From: Phoronis australis
Taxonomy: Eukaryota > Phoronida > Phoronidae
Direction of reading: 5' to 3'
Assembly (NCBI GenBank): GCA_002633005.1
Contig: NMRA01000445.1
Location: forward strand, 124,001 to 188,000
DNA length: 64,000 nucleotides
In this document: positions 38,201-48,959 of the stretch, in pieces
How positions within the stretch are numbered: the first letter of the stretch is position 1
How the letters are laid out: each line of letters begins with the position of its first letter
Notes under the pieces: model-generated
Told to the model about the DNA's origin: nothing
The model's input: the letters and a program-made list of their open reading frames with translations, nothing else
Databases searched by the model: none
Made by a program: the position numbers and the translations under genes

Positions 38201-38566
38201 ATAAAAGCGACTTTCCCATCGAGTTATCTAAAACAAAATAATGTTCCGTAACCATTGAGAACCCTAAAGGTTGAAGTAGAATTTGAAAATTCCTTACGAA
38301 ATCTGCTAACAGGCAAGCGTGGCCTAGGCCTTAGGCAAGGTTAACGACAACTTTAGGGAAGGACCACCCACCAAGAACACAGAGAGTATTGTGTATTAGT
38401 TGAATCCTGTTTTTATCAATCAAATGAGATGCCAATGATACATTAGCTGGTGACATAATGACAATTGGTTGAAGTTACCAAAATGAGCTTAGTGTGTTGT
38501 GTTCTATTTACAGCTTCCACACAGATAAATTCTGAAGATTATGGTGATGAAGAGGACTCGGACTGA
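29279..38566 (+). CDS. OSTF1: Osteoclast-stimulating factor 1 (SH3 and ankyrin repeat adaptor)
   Basis: The CDS joins 29279-29327, 31492-31538, 32788-32902, 33650-33741, 36130-36249, 36760-36838, 37668-37757 and 38514-38566. That totals 645 nt, 214 aa, the same length as human OSTF1. OSTF1 is an intracellular adaptor known in mammals to bind SRC and SMN-related partners and to promote osteoclast formation indirectly. A Pro-rich N-terminus ([10 protein letters not shown]) precedes an SH3 domain (about 18-74) with AMYRYDA, the WW pair at 54-55 and GLVPSNYV. Three or more ankyrin repeats follow (about 80-200): [24 protein letters not shown] and [13 protein letters not shown]. The acidic tail YGDEEDSD matches the family end. 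Every intron is GT..AG and phases agree. It is divergent from LINS1. Introns hold one MITE copy (35369-35783). Confidence 0.98.
29661..29710. repeat. Hairpin in OSTF1 intron 1
   Basis: Arms of about 22 bases, tagcagtccctgattttga and caaaaccagggactacta, are inverse to each other with few mismatches. It is probably a tiny fold-back element or the core of one. Similar words (agtcccaggg...ctgggact) recur near 39600-39646. Confidence 0.65.
30041..30120 (+). repeat. Degenerate tRNA-like / SINE-like sequence
   Basis: The sequence atggccaagtggtctaacag resembles a type II tRNA A-box region and is followed by an anticodon-arm-like cggacttgtaat. The B box is not intact. It is probably a SINE relic in OSTF1 intron 1. 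Confidence 0.3.
35369..35783. mobile_element. MITE family C, copy 1
   Basis: About 410 bp in OSTF1 intron 4 is colinear, at roughly 80% identity by eye, with 63032-63467. Ends are inverted: taaatcctaactttcaatgg at the left and ccattgaagttaggctttta at the right. Shared internal blocks include gagaatcaccttttaattca and cactagtgccataaa. There is no coding capacity. Confidence 0.85.
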
Positions 38567-41390
38567 TTGGCAATTACTGAGCGGTGATGTAAAGGATGTT
38601 ATACTTATTGAAACTGTTATACTCTCATACCTTTCATATTTTATATATGTTATTGCATGTAGACTGTTGCTGTTTTAAAGGTGTGTGTGAATCACAGCGT
38701 TTTATTTAGGATAATGAAACTGGAACTTAATGACCCGTTTCATTGTTGCTTACGGAGATGTCTGTGAATGTTTCTGCCGTTGCAAAATCTCGGGTCGATT
38801 CGCAAGCTTTCTTCAATTGAAAGGCATGTTGGGTAACCTTTTGTCGCCATGGAAACACTAATTTGGGTGGTTTAGACAATGCTGAATGTGTCTTGCAAAT
38901 AGTTTGCCGTTGAAACAAATTTTAGCCAGTTTGTATCAAGTAGCGTAAAATTTATCGTGGCTTGTACTGAATTATTTTTACAGTCTCGTGCAGCGCCATG
39001 TTTAAAAATCGTGGCTTTAGCTAACTTTTTTAGATGGTGCTCTTTGTTTTGCTTTTTTGATTTGGGAATTAGTGTAAAGTTCCTAATTAATGTAAAGTTC
39101 CTAATTACACAATCGTAACATCATCATGGTAACAGCATCATGTACCTCATGGAGATCATATCAATTGCTGTCGCGGGAAAACTCACGGACGCTAGCTCAA
39201 TTCATTTCAGTTTGCAGTTTTGGCTTCATCTACTTAGGTCTGCATGGGTCTTTAACTTTAATAAGTCTTGATGGAGCGTAATAAATATTCTTTGTTTGCC
39301 AGTGATGCTCAACGGTCAAAAATTGTAAATTTTGAAAAACTTACTATGTTGTTCAAAACTTTTCTGCGACTTCATGACAGCTGTAGTTTCACAAACCTAC
39401 ATGTACATCGCAAGCTGGAGAAATTTTCTGCAGTGTCTAGGGAAGAAAACCAATTCCTTGGCAGTGCCTGTAAATTCTAGCTAAAAGTCTCTAAACCTTG
39501 GTCTTGGACCAGCAGGCGCCAAACCTACTGTGTAAATCTCAAGACTTGCCTTAAACTCCGCTTACACGCCAAAAAATGGTCCGTACCCGCTGATCAAAAT
39601 CCAGTCCCAGGGACCAGATTCCTCACCGGGACTTAAATCTGGGACTGTTGTTTAGAGGATGGAAGCTAGAGTTTAAAAGCACAGCCTTGGGAATTGTTTA
39701 CTCCTTTGAATGTGGAATTTTGCCTTCCTGCCATTTTGTGTACTTTAGTCACTAGGCATGACCATTGCGCTTTTCATTGGTCGCACTTTTGATTGTCGTT
39801 TGATGAGTGTGTCTGAGGTGATGTACTTGGAAATTGTTATTTTGTTAACTCTATTTAATTCATATCCTTAGGTTTAAGTGATGTCCCATTTTGTAAATAT
39901 ATGATTAATACTTATGGCCAGTTAATTATATTTAGTGTTTGGTCAATTACATGTGGACCCCAGGCCATCCTTTTGCACAAATTCAAAGTTGTATAAACAA
40001 TGTGAAGAGGCAATGAACCTATTATGAATCATCTCTTAATCAGCCGCTTTTTATCAATGACTGGTCATGTATCAGAGTGCTTTGCTTTGCCACAATTTTA
40101 TGAATCAGGTTTATAGAGCTTCTCTTATCCATTAACATCCCGAGATAGATATGTTATAGATACTCAGTTACGCAATGAGGTAAATTTGCATAATTGTGCA
40201 ACAACTTTGGTTGCTGTTTACATTTATGACTGGATAGATGTATCCCACTTTGTGTATATTGCGTCTCTTTATTCTTAAAGCCACACAAAGTGTCAATTTG
40301 CCTACTTTGAAGTACGTGTAGTAAGCATAAATTGTCTGTTTGAAACCCTGGCAAAGCAATGCGTACTCACTAAACACATAGAGACAACTTAGGTCTAATG
40401 AGACACACTTTTACTTTTCCATCAATTTCTGGAATTTTCAGAGATTTAAAAATCAGTTTGCTTAAAGTTTTGTTTTTGTCTCGTGTCCCACTTTTTTCAG
40501 TTTCCTACCTGTCATTCCGATATCATGGATAATAAATGTTTATTACTTACTAACCATTCCTTCTTTATTCCTCTTAATGTTCTCTCTCATTTATAATACA
40601 GCATGAAATTTGTACTGTACTTTCCGTAAAGTGGTGAAACTAAAACATCTTGTTTTTAGTTACTTAGTTATGGAGGGTGTTGAAAGAAAAGGATAAGAAG
40701 TTAGAATGCATTTACAATGTGTTCCAAAATTATATGAAAACTGTGTCGAACCCTTTGTCTAATCCCATGCATACTCACCCCATACCACGCCCCCATGTCA
40801 TCAGGTAATAGCTACAGATTTCTTTCATGCCTCTCATGCAGACTTGGTTGTCCAGCCAGTGCGAGGTGCTATTAAATGCGATCTTCACCAATTATGCTAA
40901 TTTGGGTGGCCTATTTTTGTGTGGTTGTACTTTTCACTTTCATTGCAGAATCGATACTGCATTACGGATTACTGAATATTCTACATACAACTCTCTAGGA
41001 TTCTGAGAGCATGAAAGTAGCTGTTGCTTGACCTCATTTCTAATTCTGGTGTGCAAGACGGACAGAGTTGATAGTACAAAATGGAATTCCTTTTATTCAC
41101 GGACATTTTGAGAAGATAGTCGTTCTTATGTGTATTCCTTGAACAACTTAGCCTACAAGTGGTAAATTGACGCGATGGTCAAAAAGAAGGTTAAAAATGT
41201 TAGGAAATTCCACTTTTACTGAATCTCCATTCAATACTTGTGAATGCTGTCCATCAACTATTCGCGACACGTTCGAGCAACAAGACACATTTAATTTGTT
41301 GTCGCCAAATCAGAAAATGGCTTCTAAAGCATTATGAACAAACATGAAGCATGTCGAAAAAATACACCAAGTTCAAAATAGAAACCATTT
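38567..41390. other. OSTF1 3' UTR and convergent intergenic region
   Basis: No gene is recognised. AATAAA occurs at 39280-39285 and 40531-40536, either of which could serve OSTF1. The minus-strand AATAAA at 41393-41388 is a candidate end for the giant gene. Confidence 0.4.
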
Positions 41391-41770
41391 ATTGTACATC
41401 ATATTGTACACAATAATTTGATGAGCAATACAAAACGATACCTAATCGATGCTCTACCAGTATATAGTTTGCAATGAGAATGCATTATGGCTTGAAGTCT
41501 GTATATGAAATGAATTCTTTCAATCTCGAGTATTTTTATTATACATAACAAGGATATTAGTGTATTTATGTAGCAACATAAATCACTGGAAAAAATTGAG
41601 ACCTTGGTGTAAGCAAAATCAAAAATCATATCACAGCTGAAAAATGCTGGGCAAAAATCTGGTATCTCAAAAATAAGTTGTCACTAATACTTTATAGATA
41701 GACTACTGAAATAAATATAAAATACACCAGTCCTCATCTGGCTATACAAGGTTGATCTACGCTCAACTGT

Positions 41771-44700
41771 CTATCTGTAGACTTTTGGTCTCTTGGCCCC
41801 TCTATAGCGAGTGGTCCGCACTGCTGCTGACTTTGGTGAAGGTGACTGAAATAAAAATCGGAATGCTTCAGTAATATCCAAATACAATATGATAGTCATT
41901 TTGTACATTAGAGAATCATGTACATTGTTTTCATTGTTGTTCACAATTTGGAATTATTATTTACTTCATATCCAATAGCTCATCCATATCGTGCTCTACT
42001 TAAAATACGAGTTTAACGGTAACCATAGATAGAGTAGTTATAGCCACAGGCTCTAAGGGAGAATTATGAACTAAGGCAAACTGTATCATACGGTAATTAG
42101 AACTCACTCTGTTACGAGTGTGAAAGCATGCAGTAAGAATCTCCTAACATTAATTTCACTAAATGCACGCGCCATTCAAGACAGGGACAAAACCAAAATA
42201 TCTCAACTACATTCTTGGGTCAAAACGATTTGCCAAAATCACGCTTGCTTTTAAACGTCATATTCATAAAGCCAGCATTTTTAAATGCTTGTTGTTTTGA
42301 GAAGGCAAAGATTTGTCTTACCACCTTGCGCCTCTTGGCAGGTACTGGCCGAGTTGGATCGTCGGAAGACCTGCGTTTAATCCCCTTCCCTTGCCGAACT
42401 GTGCTATCCAAACGAGTCGCGCTCGATAGTGTGGCAACCACATTGTCTACCCAACCCTTCCCACGCTTTTTGGCCTTTTTGCCGCCAAACCGGTCGGGAC
42501 TTTGTCGCCTACGTTTTTTGTTAGACTTCCCAGTCGGGACGTTTTCCACCGTTTGGCCATCGATCTCATGTCCGTCGCCGTATTGGTATCCAAGCTGACC
42601 TGGAGGTTGATTGAGGCCTGCTAACTGGTTGCCAGGCAACCTTTTTGTAGTCTGGCCAGCATCATGCAGTTCAGGTAATGTGACGCGCCTTTCAAGCTCA
42701 CGGCTGGACATGTCACATTTACCATTCTGGGTAAAGCTTTGCGCATCAGATTCAAGAGAAGATTGCGCGTCACTGTGGTAATTACCCAGTCTCTCCTTTT
42801 CGCTGTTTGCAGAAGTGGTCAGCATTGAATTAATTTTAGTCTGTTTAGCCTTGCTCACCTGTCTTTGTCTGGCAGACCGGGCTCTCTTTATTCTCCTGGC
42901 CTTCTGGCTATCTTCTGGCTCCGTCAAAGACGTCTTGGCAAGCATTTCAAATAACGAGTTGTCCATATCGCCAGCCACCCAATCGCAGAAGTCGGTCAAC
43001 TCAATGCCAGACTGTTCCAGCCGCTCAAAGTACCCGCTGTGTTCAGCCATAGCAATGAGACAGTCTATATCAGTCTTGATTCGCTTTCTTATGAAACCCT
43101 TCTCACTTTCATCGGACCAGAAATTTCTCTTCGTGCCTCCCAACAATTCCGGCCTCTCAAACTTGGCTTCGCCTGGCCACAGCTGACCTGGGAATACAGA
43201 CTGACTGGCGTACAAGTTCTCCATAACTGGCTTGGCCTCATGCAGTTCCATGTAATAGGACTTCATGTAACTCATTATATTGAAACAGTTATACAACAAG
43301 CTTGCTCTGTTTTCAATACCATTCACCAGGCTGTCAGGCTTTGCTTTCAACAGGGTCTCCATCCACTCCAAGTTACCATGGTTACCGGATGACACAAACA
43401 GTCTTTTGTTGGCGCCTGGTACTTTCAAGATGCACTGGCTAATGTCGTTAACTGCTGCTTGCAGTCTGCGACTGGCACACTCAGTGGCAGCTGGCTTGTA
43501 GTAACAGTTCTCTTCACTGTGTGGTTCGGCAAATCTATTGTCAGAATAAGGTGTATGTTGTTGTTCAGGATCTATATAGAGAGGAACACTTGTGGTTGGA
43601 GATCTATGTCTTCTGCCATGTGAGTGAGGATTGTCTGTGTCATAACTTCTGCCACACTGGAGATGGTCATCTGTTTTATCACTTTTGCCATGCAGGAGAG
43701 GGTCTGCACCTACACTTTGAACGTGATCACTTCTGTCGTGGGGTGTTCCTTTTTGTTCAGGGTTAATCTGATTACTTCTGCCATAGTGTACCCATTGTTG
43801 TTCAGGTCCAATATAGAGAGGGTCACCTGTGCTTTTAGCCTGATCACTTCTGCCAAGGGGTGTTTGTTGTTGTTCATGATCACTATAGACATGGTCATCT
43901 GTTCTTGGAGTCGAGAGATGGTCACCTGTGCTTTGAGTCTCATCACTTCTGTCATGGTTGAGGTGACTTTTTCTTTGAGTCTGTTCATTTGTGCCACTGA
44001 ATATCAGTTGTTGTTCTGCCCTGGTATAGAGACGATCACTTGAACTTTTAGTTTCATCTCTTCTGCCATGGAGTGTTTTTTGTTGTTCATGACCACTACA
44101 GACAGGGTCAACTGCGCTTTGAGTCTGATCACTTTTATCATGGTTTAGGTCACCTGTGCTTTGAGTCTGGTCACTGCTGCCATGGGGTGTTTGATGATGT
44201 TCTGGACCAATAAAGAAAGGGTAACGTGTACTCTGAGTCTGATCATTTCTTCCATAGTTGAGGTCAAGTGGGTTTTGAGTTCTGTCACTTGTGACATGAG
44301 GAAGAGGGTCACCTGTGCGTTGAGTTTCATCATTTTTGCTCAAGAGGGGGACAACTTTGCTTTGAATATTATCACTTCTGCCATGGTTGAGATCTGTTTC
44401 ACTTGTGCCATGGGGGAGAAGGTCATCTGTGCTTTCCGTGGTACCACTGCCGCTTTGTTGTTGTTCATGACCAATACTGGCAGGGTCACCTGTACTTTGA
44501 GCGTCATCAGTTATATCGTTGTTGCTCTGAACAGAGCCTAATAAGTGGCTTCTGCCTCTTTCAATGTCACGTGCATTAACTTGCAAACTAAGCTGTGAAT
44601 GAGATCCACGTGCAGTGCCTCTGTTGTTGCTAAAAACAGAACTGTGAGCTGGACTTCTCTTCTGAATATCCACAAAATTGATTAATCTTGTGTCTGACCC

Positions 44701-47700
44701 TCCAGCTGTCCGCTGCCCATGATACCCTTGCTCAAGACGATCCTCCATTTCATTTTCATCACCCTGAATGTCGTCAAAACAGTTCAGTGCAGCATGAGGT
44801 CTAAGGGCACGGGATGCAAATTCAACTTCCGATATATTTTGTGATTGCACAGTAGGGTTTGGATGTTCTCTGGTGAGGCTGCTTAAAGTATCGCCAATTA
44901 CTTTCTCTTCTAAGCTGTCAGACACCAAGGCCTTGAGTTTGTGATCAATAGAGGATGTTTGCACAGTTGGGTCTAGATGGTCTGAGATGCTGTTGCTTAA
45001 AGGTCTCTTTTCTGTGGTGTCAGACACCAAAGCCTCAAATTTTTGATCACGAAAGGAATTTTCCCCCAGAGCTGGAAGTGGACCTTCTTTGATGCTGTTG
45101 CTTACAGTAACGTCAATAACTTTCTCTTCTTCAGACGTCAAAATCTCCAGTTTGTCATCTTGACACATAGTTTGCACAGAAGGCTCTGGACATTCTCTGG
45201 TGCTGTTGCTTAAAGTAGGGTCTATACCTTTCTCTTTCATGCTCTCAGACATCAAAACCTTGAGTTTGTCATCATGACACATAGTTTGCACAGAAGGCTC
45301 TGGACATTCTCTGGTGCTATTGCTTAAAGTAGGGTCTATACCTTTCTCTTTTAGTATGTTGTCCGACATCAAAGCCCTGAAACTCTGATTATGAGAGCAA
45401 GCTTCACCTGTAAACAATTTATGTGGACCATGTCCAGCAACCATGTCTCCAACATTGTCAATGTGCTTGCGTTGTACAGGCATTGATTGTTGGATCATAT
45501 TTGCAATAGAGGTGTCTACTTTGAGTGCATTTGATTGCATTTCATCACTGCAATTTGGTTCAACCAGGTTTCTTTTATAACTGTTCTGTGTATCTATTTG
45601 TGTTGGGTTATTGCCACCAGACACAGACAGCTCTTTGCCTATTGGACAGCTGCTATGAACATTCATCATTCTCAAGTCTGACCCGTCAGCTGTCAGCGCT
45701 CTCTGTCCACGACTTCTTTGTTGCAGACGATCTTTCATTTCATCCTCTTCACCATGAATATTGTCAAACCAGTTTAGTGTAACCTGAAGGTTGTGAGCAC
45801 TGGATGCAAATTCAGCATCTGATATATTTTGTGCTTGCAAGGTAGGCTGTGGACGTTCTCTGGTGCCGTTGCCTAAGGTTATGTCAATTACTTTCTCTTC
45901 TATGCCGTCAGCCATCAAAGTCTTGAGTTTCTGATCAGGAGAGATTTCAGCGTTTAACACTTCCCTCGGACGATTGCCATCCTCTATGTCTTTCATTTTT
46001 TCATCATGCTTCAGTTGTACAGATGTCAGTTTTGGGGTCATGTTTGCACTAGACATGTCCACCTTAAGTCTACTTGATTTCTGCTGATCAACACCATTTC
46101 TTAATGTCAGATCACTGTATATTCCGTAGCTACTCTGTGTGCCTACCTCTCTTGGGTTCATATGGGACACAGAGAGTTGTGAAGCCTTAGGACTACTGTT
46201 CAGAACATTCACTGAATTAACCATTGTCGATTCGGTCATTCCATCGCTCTGCTTCCTTGACATGGTGGTATTCAAATCTTGGCCATTCTCCTTCAACTCC
46301 AAGCTTGTGAAAAACTGTTGACGCACACCCTCGTCACCATCGCCTTTCTGGAGCAAATTGTCATCTTGAGTAACAGGATTATTTACCCTGCGCCGACGCA
46401 TATCAAACTCCCCGGTGGTGGGGGTGGCATAATGGGGATTACCATTTCCTTCTATTCTAGTCTCATCACACAAGACTGGAACATCTTGCACACAGCCTGC
46501 CAGCCACTTTTGACCCTCCTTTGCCGTGTGGACCTGTGCATTGCCCACTGCCACACTATCACCTGTGGAACTTGGTACATTGGATCCACCTGGCTTTTGA
46601 AACAGACAACTGCTACTGCACTTTTTCCAATTTCTGGCATATTCATAATCACCACAAACACTCGTTGGTGTCTTCTGGCATTGCTCTCTAGCCATATGCC
46701 TAATACCACTTTGGTTGTCTGGGCACTTACAGTATAAGTTTGATTTGTCAGTTATCCAGCTGTCCACACTCTTCAAATTACCAGCTCTCTCTGTACAGTT
46801 TGAACCACTGACAGGTTTTGCTGTATGACCAAACACCTTTTCTCCATTGTTGTCCTCAACTGCAGGCTGTTTTACCTCGGCAACAGTTTGCTGGGTTATC
46901 TTCCTACAAACGTCATTAAGCATTCTTTCCATTTGAGTTTCTCTGCTATCAAAGCCAGTACGCGCTTTTCTAGATACTTTGGAGTTCTCAGTGTCATTTG
47001 AATATCCTCTCGCTCTTCCACAACTCTCCACTCCATTTATTATGCTCTCCGTCGATTCATAGACTCGTAACTTGTCAGCTGACACCACCTGTCCAATGGC
47101 AACGCTGTTACTGTTGCCGCGTCGTCCTGAGCAGAGTTGGAGAATGTGCTTACATGAGGGATCTGCCTTGCCAATCGACCACGGCACGATAAACCCGTTC
47201 GAGAACTCTTTGCAGACAGTCAAGAAGTGACCTGTCGGTCTTTCTTCAAAAATGGCATATTCACCACTCGGGTGCACCCTGTCGAAGAGGCAGCGTTTTA
47301 TATTTTTCTCTCTATCATATTCCAAGAATACAGGAGTGATGTCACAACACAGGGATGTGATGATCTGTCCCCCTATGACAGTGGACATCACATGTGGTGG
47401 AAGCTTCTTGCTGGACGATGCTGGAAGTGGAATCTCAAACACTCTGTTAGCCTGTCTCAAAGCTTTGTGGAGTCTTGACGGGTAGTTGCTGGATACAGCC
47501 TCGTCATCTGGCGCCAGTTTGTTGACATAGCGGAGGATCTTACTCTCCGCCGTGTTTGGCACATTCAATATAGTAGGAGTTGTTGTAATCGTGCCTGTCG
47601 ATGACTGCATCCCGGGTGGTTTTGGCTGGATTTTCACTGGCACTGCTACTAGCCTCGAGCTCTGCATTTTGTTGCCTTGACCAGGGGCAGGGTTGACGGT

Positions 47701-48945
47701 GGACTTTGGCACCTGTATCTTGGTATTGACCTCAATTGACTGCAGATGTGTTTGCACAGATGTACTGGTCCTGTTTAGACTGTTATGTCCGTTGACGAAC
47801 TGGTCCAAGGAAGGCATAACTACCACCGGCTTGTACAGATGGCGCTTTATGACTGCCCTCTGTTGCTCTGTGAGGGAACTAGACACAGCCAACTGCTCCA
47901 GTGTCTTCTTGGGCAGCTTTAAGATGTCAGACTTTGCGGAGAGCCCCAGGTTGTTCTTCTCTGCCACTGTAAACACCTGAACCTTCTTAGCAAAAGGCCA
48001 GGTCATTAAGTTTGCAGGTTTGGAGTCGTCAAGTCCAGGGCCAATCTTTGGCCTAATTGCTTTGGGTAGAGCAGTAGTGCCTTTCTCAACAGATAAAGCC
48101 CGTCTTTTTCCGCTTACACCAACAAGTGGTGTCATTGGAGTGCCTTTGTCAACAGAGGATGCCTGGCTGTTTTTGCTTGTACCAATTAAAGTTGTCACTG
48201 GACTCTCAGAGTGTGTTGAAGCTTTACGCTTCAGTCTCGTATACGGGTGTGGCTTTGCGAAAACATGGTCATCCTTAATAACCAGGGAAGCATGTTTCTG
48301 GGTGGAGACTTCCTCCACACATGCCGTGTGGGCATCACGGCTCTTCTCAACTGACAGCTGCACCATGCTGCCAGCCACAGCCTCCTTTACAATCCTATGA
48401 CTGGCCTCGCTGACTATTGAGCTTTTTAAGACGTCTTGAACGAGTGACTTGCTGATGTTAGTGAGCCACTCACTTTGAGCATGTTCCAGGCACAGTTCCA
48501 CCGTCTGCTTGGCAAGAACTTTCAGATGCTCTTCTGACGCAGTCACATCTTCTGTAGACTCACCCTCGCTGGACGCATGCTGTTCTGTAGCAGACGACTC
48601 GACTATGTTGGTGCCTGAAATTTCACCCGTCCCATCGTCCTTACTATGATCACTGGAGGTGGCGCTGGCTGGTGCATTACTGTTACCCTTTTGTTTGCTG
48701 CCTCTTCTCTTAGGTTTATTCGAGGACTTACCAGCCTTGTCCGGTGTCATACTGTCAATTTGCGCCTGAAAGCTACTGATCTGATCTAACATTGCATACA
48801 GCTGACTTGTAGTTTCTTCAGGCAACTGGCTCAAGTCAGATTTTGCAGACAAACCTAAAGAGTTTTTCAACTTACACAAGCGTTCTGCTTCTGATGGAGG
48901 ATCATTTGTGACTTTTCTCTTGGAACGCTTGTCTCTGCGGCCCAT
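41771..48945 (-). CDS. Giant repeat-containing, probably nuclear protein; family not recognised
   Basis: The main exon runs 48945-42322 (minus; ATGGGCCGCAGAG start, donor GTG|GTAAGA) and joins a last exon 41845-41771 (acceptor ttttatttcag). The predicted protein is about 2232 aa. Exon 1 alone would read 33 codons past the donor. The spliced version ends in a basic tail (RYRGAKRPKVYR) that fits the preceding basic residues. Visible features: a basic N-terminus; LGLSAKSD..LP at about 28-45, repeated at about 331-350; a conserved-looking globular stretch at about 469-612 (CCDITPVFLEYDREKNIKRC, EFSNGFIVPWSIGKADPSC). Then two related ~80-aa blocks (about 1014-1093 and 1345-1424), tandem 38-aa units near 1200-1275, and a QTQSTGDPLYIGPEQQ-type array at about 1470-1800. 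A second globular region lies at about 1810-2040 with ELTDFCDWVAGDMDNSLFEM. Clusters such as PVPAKRRKV look like nuclear localisation signals. I do not recognise a family. Nuclear location is inference. Confidence 0.8.
43560..44530 (-). repeat. Coding tandem array of degenerate ~20-25-aa units
   Basis: Within the giant gene, phrases such as RSDQTQSTGDPLYIGPEQQ, DQTQSTGDLNHDKSDQTQS and DETQSTGDHLS recur more than ten times with variable length. The DNA shows matching repeats (ctttgagtctgatcactt, ctgccatgg). It is low complexity, Gln/Ser/Thr/Asp-rich and probably disordered. Confidence 0.85.
44675..45905 (-). repeat. Internal coding duplications (two ~80-aa blocks and two 38-aa units)
   Basis: Block 45905-45665 and block 44912-44675 are diverged copies sharing QNIS..EFAS, LN.FD.I.G....M.DRL and GSD.R. 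Between them, two nearly identical 114-bp units (cagaaggctctggacattct at 45177 and 45291) encode STRECPEPSVQTMC-type repeats. Confidence 0.85.
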
Positions 48946-48959
48946 TGTTTGTTATTTGA

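Noticed and set aside
42215-48400. Many + strand open frames of 60-150 codons
   Set aside because: They are antisense shadows of the 6.6-kb minus-strand coding exon and repeat its periodicities; none has its own splice or domain evidence.
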